Source: Trichobilharzia szidati
Lineage: Eukaryota > Platyhelminthes > Trematoda > Strigeidida > Schistosomatidae
Reading direction: 5' to 3'
Length of the DNA: 64,000 nt
NCBI GenBank assembly: GCA_944472155.2
Contig: OX235279.1
Span: 155,580,199 to 155,644,198, forward strand
Positions 44,903 to 55,479 of the stretch are shown here, one piece after another. The position numbers were made by a program, and so were the translations under genes. Under the pieces are notes generated by a model. It was not told the DNA's origin and searched no databases. It saw nothing but the letters and a program-made list of their open reading frames with translations. Each line of letters starts with the position of its first letter. Position 1 is the first letter of the stretch.

Positions 44903-45270
44903 TATTAGATAGTTGGAGGTAATCGGCAGGAAGCCTTGGACCTAGGTTTCTTGCTAGCTGGCACTCGTCAGCAAGGCGTATCTGCAACTTTGAAGGAACT
45001 CTTGTCCCCTCTGAGATTCGAACCCGCGTCACCCAGTGCTGCAGTCAGAGACGTTACCACTGAGTTTTGCGGGCTGGCGAAACTAACACGAAGCCTAGGT
45101 CCAAGGCTTCCAGCCGATTGCCTCCATCTATCTAATATCATCAAATCAATGTGCACTGTGATGGCGAGCTACCTAGAATGGTGGCCACATTGCAAACCTG
45201 ACTGATAGAATTCAGTCTGCACCAAAGAAAGGACTAGACACATCACACTAGTTACTAGTGTCCAATCAAA
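44903..45270 (-). repeat. R1 repeat: inverted arms around a tRNA-like core
   Basis: The left arm 44903-44950 and right arm 45090-45138 are inverted copies ('ggcaggaagccttggaccta' against 'taggtccaaggcttccagcc'). Between them the - strand has a B box, 'gggttcgaatctcag' (45011-45025), and an A-box-like 'actcagtggtaacgt' (about 45051-45065). The 3' part runs to 'actagttactagtgtccaat' near 45265. Other copies: 29829-30020, 35335-35520, 46820-46905 and 48600-48880. It may be a tRNA-derived SINE with palindromic ends; the family name is unknown to me. Confidence 0.6.
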
Positions 45271-45499
45271 CCACACATCAATAATGTTCGGTACATCTTT
45301 GACCTTCCCTGAAGGACAGTTGCTTTTGTATTGTTACCTCTGTGTAATCTTATTATTTCATCTATATTTTAGAAATGGATAAAATTTACGTCAAGTCAGA
45401 AGTGTTTTAACTATAGTAAGGCCTAGACTCTGTATCTGTAGTACTGACAGTGAGGCCATAAATCAGTGGGCAAATTTAATCGTACAAAGTTTCTAGCAT

Positions 45500-46720
45500 T
45501 ATGTCATCGGATGAAAAGTACAATTCTATGCCAAGGTTATCTCCACAATCAGGAAGGAGTGATGAAGCTGATGTGAGTAGAATTAATGAGTGTAAATCAA
45601 ACTGTGAGACAGAGTTTGAACTAGCGAAAGTGTGCATTATCGAAATCAGAGTGACAGTTGAGTCACAAAGATTATGGCAGGCAGGCTGTAAATATTTCGA
45701 CCATAAGGAGTCGCTTGTTAAACCGCCTGCTTCTCCCGCAGTTAATATGTTTTCTAATAATGGATTTGCCAGAACCATATCTAATTTTTTGGACATGCCT
45801 AAATGAGAGATAATTAGGCTTGATGACAACCCTATAAATTATTGGAATTTTATAAAGAATTTTGAAGACTTGGTGGACAATGATGCTGTTGGATATCGGG
45901 CCAAATTAGATGATTTGACTCAGTACTGTGACGGAGTGGCGAAATATGTTATTAGACGCTGTTTTGTTAGAGCCTGAAGAAAGATACTGTAAGGCCTTAG
46001 AATTGTTAGAGGAGGCATTTGAGCGAAAGCATGTCATGGCCCGGTCCTTCATGGACAAGGTTTTCGATTTTCCAAGTGTTAGGGGTAACGACGCAGTTCT
46101 TTGAGAAAGCTGTCTCGTGAGATGCAAGTATACGAGCTAACGCTCCAGCGAATGAATTATATTTCGGATTCGACTTCTGGTAAGTCTATTGAACACTTGA
46201 TCTTGAAATTCCCTGCACATTCTCGGAGAGCATGGGTGCAAGCTGCTTGCAACATCATAAAGAGCGGTCGTGAACCACCGTTTGGTGACCTCTAGCTTAT
46301 CCTTTGGGTCTTATGCCGTTGTGTATTCTTGCAGAGCTGTTGATATACCATCAACAGTTTGAAACTATTGCTTTCTAGAATCCGAAGAACCTGTCGCATA
46401 CTTCACATGGATTGACTCTATTTGGTTCTAATATGATATCAGCAAATTTTTGGTTGAATGTGGATGTTTGTGCGATATTGGGGAACTCTGTGGACCACTG
46501 TGTGAAGCAGTCTTATGGAGGTGCCAATTGTTCAAAGTTGACAAGATAATCTCATCTGGATGACCCAACTAGACAGTGTTACAAAATACGTTTACAGACA
46601 TGGCTTTGTGTACAACAGGTTTAATTTGCCACACTGGAAACAGCCATGAAGTGGTATCGTCTCCGGAACGCAAGAATGGAATAACTAACTGTCTACTGAA
46701 AAATGTGATCTTCAAGATTG
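45500..46720 (+). pseudogene. BEL/Pao-type gag remnant
   Basis: The + strand frame 45501-45806 is an N-terminal region without clear motifs, ending in 'ARTISNFLDMPK' and a stop. The following frames hold the gag core: 'NPINYWNFIKNFEDLVDN', then 'AKLDDLTQYCDGVAKYVIRR', a shifted 'ALELLEEAFERKHVMARSF', and 'HLILKFPAHSRRAWVQAACN' (46101-46295). This order matches the BEL/Pao gag domain, including the 'F.G...Y..F...F' and 'L..YC.G.A' positions. At least three breaks are present and no LTRs were recognised. Confidence 0.6.
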
Positions 46721-47640
46721 CCGCTTAAAAAAACCTTTAACAGATATTTGAAAGACGGTTCCTAAGGAATGATTAGGTCACTTTCAAGCTTATCATATAA
46801 TCATACCTTACGACTAGTGCCAACTAACACGAAACGTAGATCTAAAGCTTCCTACCGATAGCCTCCAGCCATCCATCATATCTATAGCTTACGTCAGTTA
46901 GTTTCCACCTTTGTATTCCCTTCTATATTAGTCCATCATATTTGATCAAAATATTTTCTAAGATATAACTACCAGTTTATTTGACTGACTGTCGATGAAT
47001 CCACTATTGAATATGAATGCAAGAAAATGGATAAGGATTAAGCGGAAAGAATATTCCTTTCGGTAACTTCATTTTTATCCAGCTCTACAGTTATTTGTGT
47101 ATATACATAGTTTTTTGGTGATAGCATTGAGGAATGTAATAACACAACACCTCTGAAGAAAACATTAAAAGTAGCATTCAGTGCAGCAGCGTAAGTACAC
47201 TTGTGGTATGATGGAAACCGATAGAAAGCGGTTGAAAACCAAATCAACATTTTATTCTTCGAATATGGATCATGAAATGACCTGATTGGACAACCTTGTT
47301 TAACCTTCCGCCAACAGCATTATGGAAAGCGTTTGTTTCTATTGAAATAGTCCTTCTGCGTACACCTCCGATTTTCTTAACATGCAACAAAAAGCTTATA
47401 CCTCAAAAGAATAAACGCTTTCCATAATGCCACTGTCAGCCAAACATCTCGTTGATACAGGTCATGAGGTCGACATCATGATATCCTTTGAGATTACCAA
47501 CAGAAAAAACAGTCCAATTCATGACGTCTGCCGAAGCAATCATAATATCAAATGCCTAAGACCCAACTCGAACGATTATGCACATAGTCGATAATATTGT
47601 TCGCCGACTAGTACAGGGCTTATGTCACAACCGTCAACTA
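46720..47640. other. Unassigned DNA with an R1 fragment
   Basis: 46820-46905 is a short R1 piece ('aactaacacgaa-cgtag', 'agcttcctaccgatagcctc'). The rest, including a 70-codon - strand frame at 47038, has no recognised family. Confidence 0.35.
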
Positions 47641-47649
47641 AAATTATTA

Positions 47650-48560
47650 TAATTATATCGTTCTCTTGGGTTCCGAGTGGAACATAGGGCTTCGACAACA
47701 CATCTCTGTTCTATTTCCTACTGTTATTTTCATCTGGGCCCATGATTGATCATAGCCTCTCATCTCCTCCTCCCACGACATCCTCCATGTCACACTCGGA
47801 CGACCTATCCATCTCCACTTTCCCCTACATATTTGTTGAGTAATAGGTTATTGGTTGGTTTGTTCCAGTAGTTTCTAGCTTCCAATTCTTTCTGGCCATT
47901 TGATCTTCAGTATGGAGCTGGTGAAGGCAGGTGTTGATAAAAGTCTACAACCTGTTGGAAATGCTTTTCGTGACACCAACGCCAAGTTTCTTACCAACAT
48001 AGAACTCACTGCAGAAGATTTCCAGACTGATTTCACAGTGGTGAAGGTGTATCTTTCCGATTCTGGCTTTTGAAAGCTCATCCATTCCACCTGTGGTTGA
48101 AAAGATGCTCCCTAGATAGGTGAAGGAAGTTACCTCTTCCACATTTCTCCAGTTGATGGTAACTGATATTGGTGGTTGTTTTTAATTGTTTAGTTATCTC
48201 CACCTCCCTCCTCTCTATTTTCACTTGAAGTCCTGTCTTCGTTGTCTTCCTCTTCTGTCAGCTTGTTGGTTTTCGCCTTCGAGTTTACGTGACATTAGAC
48301 ATTAATCGTTCGTAAAACCCAGAGTTTAGAGTCTTCGTATCGGTCCAACGTATTTCTGGCTTCTCGCTACTCACACTCTCCCGCATAATCCAGTTGACCA
48401 CAGTGAGGAATAGCATGGGTGATGGTAGGCATTATTGTCCTTCTTATTCATGTGGCAGTGTCATATAGCCAACTGTTGAATGAGGTTGATAAAGCTCTGG
48501 GGCACACCATACTTTTGCAGTAGCTCCCACACTAAAATAACATTAGGTTAATGTTCAGAC
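47650..48560 (-). mobile_element. RTE-like LINE (family B) 3' half
   Basis: The - strand reads 'EEVTSFTYLGSIFSTTGGMD' (47945-48142) and, in shifted frames, text upstream of it equivalent to 'LEDLQ-KTNKL'. The 3' side (47650-47880) matches the family B end at 59.1 kb in reverse ('gaacatagggcttc'-type words). Broken in several places. Confidence 0.75.
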
Positions 48561-48599
48561 ATTGTCAAAGAGTTCATGATGGGATAATAAATAGACTAA

Positions 48600-48880
48600 A
48601 TGTTTGATGGCTGGAGGCAATTGGCAGCAGGAGTTCAACCTAGGTCTCGTCCTTCATGTCAAGAAATTGAAAAGTGCTATCAAGGATTCCTGCACACTGT
48701 CTCCAACTATCTAACAAAAACAGAAATTAAGAATGCAATGCGATGGCGAGTAATCCAGTTGGATGATGGTGGCCACATTGGGAACTTAACTGTGATAGTC
48801 AATTCACCGTCTACACCAAATGAAGAACTGGTTGGACGCATGACACATTAGTTATTCATCGCCTACTTTCCAATCAAAGT
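48600..48880 (+). repeat. R1 repeat copy
   Basis: The left arm is 'ggctggaggcaattggcag' and the right-hand part 'gatggtggccacattgg' with 'tagtcaattca'. The tRNA-like core is mostly deleted. Confidence 0.5.
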
Positions 48881-49023
48881 ATAGTGGATTGTTTGTGTGG
48901 TATGACTTCTGAAAATAATTCGTCAAAATTATTTATTCGAATGTCTATCGCCTAAGGTGTATATGTAGTAGACGAATACGAAGTCTATTGGTAAGATTCA
49001 GCGGGATTCGATGAATGATCACC

Positions 49024-50560
49024 TTAAATGCTTTCGTTTTCTCCACTACATGACAGAACTGAGCTGCGGATTTTTTTTATCCGTCCTCTGTTAAACCAAG
49101 ATGGGAGGTGTTCACTAACACGTTGGCTAAGCTGTCTAGTAGTATGCCCAACATAACTGTCACCACAGGTGCAGTTGGAGTGATAAATGCGCATAGATGT
49201 GGCGAAAATGTCTAGCTTATCCTTCTTTCGCGTCCCAGTTATTCTCCGGCTAGAGAATGACAAACATAGGTTTGCTGAGTAAGACGTTCATCGTATACTG
49301 CTGGAAAGTCTGTAGAATAAAATCTAGCTTGACAAGTCACAATTAAATTATGACTTAATAAACAGAGGTCATTTTACATGCAGTCATAGTCTCAGGTTTT
49401 CTCTCTGATGTTTTCATATGTTTCTTTATGAAACTGCTCGGATAACCCTTCTGCGTCAAGAAATCATGAATATATTCAAATTCCTATTGTAAGTGGTCAC
49501 CCATACATATCTTTCTTGCTCTACTAGTAAGACATCTAACAACATTTCTTTTATATTTAATGGGCACGTAACTTAGGAAGTGTGCGTATTGCCCTGTGAG
49601 TGTGCTTTTTCTATACACGCTCCTACCAAGTAACCCATCTTCCCGCCTACTTAACAAAACATTCGGAAAATGTAGCTTATTATCATGCTCCTCCTCACAA
49701 GTAAAAGTAATCGAAGGATGGAGGTTATTGGATTACATCAACAATTCGCCTATGTTTGCATTCCCATCAACTAAGACTAATCTATCATCAATATAACGGT
49801 AATACATATCCAACTCCTTGATGATGTCTTTCAATCTCCCGTTTTCAAGTCTTGCAAGGAAGAAGTCAGCTAATATTGCGCCTAATGGTGAACCCATAGC
49901 TATTCCACCTACTTGTTGCTAATGTGAATTATTGAAAGCAAAGTTCACACTGATTGTGCATTTAAGGAGTAGTTGTTTGAGGCTACACAAGGGGATTCCT
50001 AAGTCCATTTGCCTTTCGGTATTCTCTTAACAAATGTAATCTACCGTTTCGATAAGTGGTACATTCGTGAATAGTGATGATACATCCATGGATAATATAA
50101 GTTTATCCCTCATATTAGTCTTGGATATTTTAGAAGTCAAGGCAACCGCTAATTCTATGTCGCGCAATTTTCTTGTGCAAACGTCCTAGAATCTTGACTA
50201 ACCACTTTGTTGTTCCTTGAAATGGTGAGTTATACATATCTAAAAATGGGCGAAGAGGAAGACCGAGTTTATGGACTTTGGGTAGAACGTAAAGTCATGG
50301 AGTGTTGGTACCCGTTGGTTTCATAGACTCATACATGGCTGATGACAGTATTCCTTTTTGATTCAGTTTCTTGTAAGAATCTGTCATCAATTTCTCTGCT
50401 TCTACACAGACTTCATTGGAATTGACAAGGGATTCGGATTAAGTTCGATCATCCAAAATATCTTCGATTTTCTCAGCGTAATCACTTTTGTTCAATAACA
50501 ATATACCATCGCCTTTATGCGGCTTGCTGATAGTTAGGCTTTGATTCATTCTAATTAATT
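49024..50560 (-). mobile_element. Penelope-like element, RT plus GIY-YIG, decayed
   Basis: On the - strand, in order: a Penelope RT start 'KPHKGDGILLLNKSDYAEKI' (about 50540-50470); the RT block 'GGIAMGSPLGAILADFFLAR' (about 49910-49850); the catalytic 'YYRYIDDRLVLVDG' with the Asp pair (about 49800); post-RT text 'LHFPNVLLSRREDGLLGRSV'; and a C-terminal GIY-YIG-type endonuclease piece 'CTCGDSYVGHTTRQLSQRVS' with a following EH (49024-49263). Stops and frame changes between 49300 and 49500 and around 50050-50200 make it inactive. Penelope-like elements prime on chromosomal DNA through the GIY-YIG nuclease. Terminal arms were not identified. Confidence 0.85.
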
Positions 50561-50712
50561 GTATATTTTTCTTATTCTTATTATTATTTGGCAGAATTTA
50601 CAAGTAGATTTTAGAGATATCTTCTGGAAATCGTCTTTAAAGCTGTTCAAGAAATATAAAATATATTACAAATTAAATCGTTTGAAATCTTAAAAGCTGA
50701 CGTGATTATTGT

Positions 50713-50874
50713 TTACAAATTCCTTCTCCATTCAGGTATCATTCTACCTGATGGTGAACTTAAATTCAAACCTTGATTAATGACAGTCTCTGTTTTCGGT
50801 TGGGATAAACGTATCTCCCAACCTTTTGTCAATTGGATTAAACGTTCGCGATCACGGGTAACTTGTACCGTATT
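50713..50874 (-). CDS. Orphan exon-like frame on the - strand
   Basis: Read on the - strand, a strong acceptor (pyrimidine-rich tract ending in 'ccactgtattacag') is followed in phase 0 by 53 codons. The sequence starts 'NTVQVTRDRERLIQLTKGWE', includes 'QPKTETVINQG' and ends 'GRMIPEWRRNL' plus a stop. The composition is charged and unlike the surrounding retroelements. A donor-like 'gtaaac' overlaps the end, so the exon could be internal (…RRNL|) instead of terminal. I found no convincing partner exon and do not recognise the protein. It may be part of a gene that extends beyond this window. Confidence 0.4.
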   Translation of the reverse strand, partial: NTVQVTRDRERLIQLTKGWEIRLSQPKTETVINQGLNLSSPSGRMIPEWRRNL

Positions 50875-51139
50875 CTGTAATACAGTGGAAAATAAGTAAC
50901 AATAAAACAGAAAGAAATATAACGAATTATCAAAAATTGGTTTAAAAAATGGCACAAAAATCAGTAAATGACATTTTAAGTAATTAGTTTACTAATTTTT
51001 TCTTTTCAAAATCACATATACATTGTGACTTCATGGAAGGGAAAATTTTGACTGGATAGTTTTTGTTTTGTCTCAGTAATGAGTTTTGTCTGCTGAGTTT
51101 GCACTAGCAGGTAGATGCGATCCGTGACATTTTTGGCAA

Positions 51140-52900
51140 ATTAGTTAGGTGTAACATCCTTTCATCTATAGGCGACAGTATTGAAGAGGATATCGAGGGC
51201 GTGCTGAGTTGGAAAAGCAAGACAGAAAAACTTTCATTAATCTGAAGTTGTGTGTGGAAAACTACACTAGGTGTAAAGAACAAGATTAGGATTTTCAACA
51301 GTTAGTGATTCTGTGAGGTTAGGAAAGGTGCCTCTTATGTTACATATCACTATTTAGAACCCCAAGTCTTTATTAATCTCATTCGATAGCTGGCTGTATG
51401 ACAGTACCACGTTTCAAGTGGTTAGCAGTGGAAAACTCAACGAAACCTGCGTTTGAAGTGAAGGAAGGAGTAAAACAAGACTGCCTATTATCACAAGTCA
51501 TGATACTTTTAATTGTGACGAACTGAATTATGCGTTACACCGCATGTAGGGAGCGAGAAAGCTGGAATACTTTGGACCGATAAGATGATTCTGGAAGATC
51601 TGAAAGGTTTAATCACTATTGACGGGAAAAATTTGAATGAGTTTACTTCCTTCACTTATGCACGAAGTATCGTTTCAGTACTAGGAAAAATGGATACGGA
51701 TGTCAAAGCCATTTAGGATCGGTAAGGTAAGACAGACTTTCATCACTTGGAATTCAGTTTAGAAACCTTCTGCACTCGGCATAAAGAGCAAGGTTCGGAA
51801 TTTCAACTCCAATGTTAAATCAATCGGTTCTTCCATATGGGTCAGAAACTTGGCCAGTGCGTTATGGTTTGCATTTCATAAAGACCTTATGCTCCAAACT
51901 CTTATTATCAGTTGCCTTCTCTGGCTCTATACTGAAGGTCAAATGACCGTCCAGAAAGAATTATCAGCAAAAAGCACTCGGAATTAACCAATCAAGAACC
52001 TATTGCCTACTGAACAAATATTCCAAAGAAAATGGAAATGGATGGATCGAACGCATTCTGAGGAAATCGTCTAATGAATTTGTGTACTAGCCAGGCCATC
52101 TCTCGAATGGGACGTAAATGAGAAACAAGGAGTTTGGCGTCAGTCTGAGGCTGATATGGACGAGATCGTGTGGTGAAGAGGAGATGAAATCTTATGAGTG
52201 ATTATCGGTCCAGGTGAAGCGAATTGCAGAGAATAGGACGATATGGAGGTGTGCTCCAGTTGAAGCCGTATGTTCCAGTTGGAAAGCAAGCGAGAAATAA
52301 TGCAATTATATGTGACATTAAGCATTTCCATCGGGTTATGGAAGACTTCTATGTGAACACCATTATGGATAAGATTTTTTTATGATAAATCACACAGTTT
52401 TAACAGAATCAATCTGAATTTGAAAAATCACACAGTGTTATACAGTAATATTAACTGATGACTTTTCGATTATGAGCAATAGTTTGTGTTCGAAGCGTCA
52501 TCAGTTAATATTATTGTACAACACTGTGTGATTTATTAAAATAAAATATTATCCATAATGAAGTTATACTCTACCACAGTGCCCAAGTTTTATACTTATA
52601 TCAATAATTTCTATGTGAACACACAGAAAGAATGAAAGCATCAATCAGTTCTAACAACGAATCAACCAAGAACCTACCGCTCAACCGGTGAATATGGAGA
52701 AAGAAATGAAGAACATCGACCTCTTACATGCATTAAGAAGACGGTTGAATGAAATCACACTCGAATAACAGATGTTTCGACTGTAATCATTAATTGGCAG
52801 GTAAGCTATGAGGGTGACATGTAGGAGATTAAAGCTTTTGGCAGAGATCGTGTAGACAGCTAAACAAAGGACTATGGCGAACAGATTTAAATGATGAAGA
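51140..52900 (+). mobile_element. RTE-like LINE (family B) copy, decayed, carrying a mini-insertion
   Basis: The + strand follows the family B C-terminal region in broken frames. Recognisable pieces are text after the RT (about 51500-51720), 'SSIWVRNLASALWFAFHK'-like text (about 51830) and 'NQSRTYCLLNKYSKENGN' (about 51980), then the 3' end at 52090-52300. A second segment continues after 52622. The 248-bp palindrome 52361-52608 interrupts it. Confidence 0.65.
52361..52608. mobile_element. Miniature Penelope-type palindromic element with 14-bp TSD
   Basis: Flanked by the exact duplication TTCTATGTGAACAC (52347-52360 and 52609-52622). The insert starts 'cattatggataagat'; its right arm ends 'ttatccataatg' (52560). 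The centre is a near-perfect hairpin (52429-52462 with 52495-52531). A one-sided extension follows (52561-52608, 'actctaccacagtgcccaag'). The arms and extension match those of the coding Penelope-like insertion at 59335-60467. It has no coding capacity. Confidence 0.8.
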
Positions 52901-53219
52901 TGTGCAACGCTCTAACCCTTAACTCACCTGTAACTTTATTTGTTCCAATAATTTCTGTCTGCCGATTTCTTTTTCTGCTTTCGCCTTTCTACGGGCTGAT
53001 AACTGATTTAATTGATTTGCTGTCTAACGAAAGAAAAAGTGAGGTTAAACACAAAAAATTTTTTAAAAAATGATTCTGTGTGATGGTCATTACTTTAAAA
53101 TGATTGTTTGGCATTGGTAATCAGTATTTATATTTTGGTCACTATCTCTCTCTCTCTCTCCCTCGTATATTTTATCTGAATTCACTCAATAAAAGTTTGT
53201 GTTATAATGGAGTGTTAGG

Positions 53220-53530
53220 GGTTTGTTGGTCATTGTCTACAATGCGCCTCCAGACACGACACTCCAACCAAATGGTCACTTGGAAATATTCCTCCACCAC
53301 ACTGAGATAGATGACACAGAAATCAAATTGAAATGCGAAAACCGCGACAGCAGAGTATATCTATTGTTTACACATCAACGGAAATTTAATCAATGAATAG
53401 ATAATCAATATCTGATTGATAGCATAACATCGGAGACTCTCCAAAATAAATCAATCAAAAATTGCCCAGTAGAGTGTCATTATGTCAGCGCATGTATCAG
53501 CTATCACGTCACGGATAACAAAGATATTTA
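53220..53530 (+). repeat. Repeat shared with 63.0-63.95 kb
   Basis: Contains 'acaatgcgcctccagac' and 'agagtatatctatt-g-cacac', found in the same order at 63030-63055 and 63757-63960. It might be part of an LTR element, since a (TC)n tract and an AATAAA precede it, but no paired LTR was defined. Confidence 0.5.
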
Positions 53531-53924
53531 ATCCGTCCTAACACCTCCCCTTTTTAATAGATCACCGGAAGATATTTGTAGGTCTGAGTACACTCTGTCT
53601 ATAACACCTCTCCCACCTCCACAAATACTGTGGGACACTTGCTTCGTGCACAGTTGACTTTAACAGAAAAAGTAAGGAAGTCGTCACATTGTTCCTCGGA
53701 TAGAATTAAACATTTCTAATGAATATTGAATACCACTGCATGCTGTCCAAACATTTTACGAAGAATTTGCATTGCTCCATCGAAATCAGTGTCAGGAGGA
53801 AGTATTTCCGAAAATGATGGTTTCATCAATCAAATCAATACTGAATAGATCGAAATCATGACGATTAATAAGAATTAATAAGCTAAATCTTTGACATTCT
53901 GTGAAATAAATTGAACATCAGAAG

Positions 53925-54160
53925 AGATTTCACTAGCTGAGTTCAAGATATCTGCAAAAGGCATTTTTAGCAAAATGGCACGTAGTGGAAACTGGAGTGA
54001 AAACCTCAGCAATTGAGCTGATCATATCTACTGATTTTGTACAAATAGTGCCTTCACTAGCTTTCGATGCATTAATGGAATCTATATTGTTGATTTGATT
54101 TTTAGCGTCAATTTTCATGGGTTCATTGAAATCCATGTTTATGCGGATAATGCATCAGCT
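53925..54160 (-). repeat. Repeat shared in inverse with 62.69-62.86 kb
   Basis: The reverse complement contains 'ttttcactccagttt', 'acgtgccat-ttgc' and 'gatatcttgaactcagctag', all present at 62695-62820. The - strand frame 53933-54136 and the + strand frame at 62611 share 'EVFTPVS/EIFTPVS', so this could be old coding sequence. The family is not identified. Confidence 0.5.
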
Positions 54161-54359
54161 AATAAATTGCCCCTCACTTTTGCCAATACAGAGAGTTAGC
54201 GATTTGTTGGTTGTTGTTTATTTTGAATAGGAAGCGCCTTCAGTGACGACATTCTAAGTAACTGAGCGTGTGTCTGGCTCATATCTCCCCCTGATAAGAT
54301 ATATGAAACATTTCTTCGGGATGAAAGTTACGTTCTAACCAGCTAACTAACTAACCAAG

Positions 54360-55475
54360 TCTGATTGGAAGAAAGGTTAGCTTGCCAGACTACCACGGAA
54401 AAGCCACTCAGGCCTCTGTCTATGTCAAGCAAAATACTAAGTCACGTCATTCTGGAGAGGACAAAAGATGAACTCGATTTAAAACTCCGCCCGAAACAAG
54501 CTATATTGATGAAAAGCAAATAATTTGTTGATCAGATTGAAACTCTATGCATAACCACGATCATCGAACAGTGCATAGAATGATAATAAAATCTTACTAT
54601 GCCTCATTACCATCGACCAATTTGAAAAGGCCTTCGACAGTGTTGATCTTGAAGTAATTTGGAGACTAATTCAACACTATGGAGCGCAGTGCTGCAAATG
54701 TTTATCACCCTCATTCAACCAAAGGTATTTGGCAATAACACGTACCGGGTGATCCAAAATGGCAAACCTAGCGAAGCATGTCTCTGAAACGAGGACAGAT
54801 GGAGTAAGACAAGGCTTCCAACTACTGCCACCGGATAATATTCCTAACTGCTGTGAAGTGGATTATGTGGAAGGCTGTGAGTGGGGAGTGAGAAGACAGG
54901 AATACTCTGGATCGATGAGAAGACTGCAGAAAATCGCTTCTTCGCCGATGATTTATGTCTTATGCAACACAAACTCAACACCTGCTGACGAAAACCAACA
55001 ATGTGGAAGAAGAGACCTGCAGAGAAGACAGGACTTCAAGTGAACATAGAGAAGACAAAGGTGATGAAGATAACCAACCAACCAACCAAGAACAATTAGC
55101 ATCAATCGCTACCAACGGAAGAAATTTGAAGGTCACTTTCCTCATTTACATGGCTAGGTAACATCGTTCTAAATACAGGCAGCCGGCAAGGACAAGGATG
55201 TCGAAACCAGCCAGAGTCGGAAAGCCGAACCAGATATTTATCACTCTGAAATCAGTTTGCAAATATTTTGCACTCCGCCTCAGCATAAACAATGAAATTC
55301 GGATTCTGTTCAACACCTATGTTAAGCCAGTTAGTCAGTTCTTCTATGTGCGTCAGAAGCTTTGAGCACAAAGATACTTATCAACAGCTGCCTCCTCTGG
55401 TTCCACACTGGAGATCAGTTTATCTTTCAGGAAGAATTAACAACAAGAAACTCCGAGAATGAACAGACCAAGAAC
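54360..55475 (+). mobile_element. RTE-like LINE (family B), left part
   Basis: The + strand blocks are: pre-motif A text 'SKILSHVILERTKDELDLKL' (about 54430), motif A 'QFEKAFDSVDLEVIWRLIQH' (about 54620), motif B remnant 'DGVRQGF' (about 54800), and 'TPADENQQCGRRDLQ' after a lost motif C. The frame is broken often. It resumes at about 57395 after an inserted LINE family C copy. Confidence 0.75.
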
Positions 55476-55479
55476 CTAA

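Noticed and set aside
44936..45205. Opposing frames of 89 and 62 codons
   Set aside because: Both arise from the inverted arms of the R1 repeat, and their sequences mirror one another (…RSLGPRLPADCL and …RQSAGSLGPRLR).
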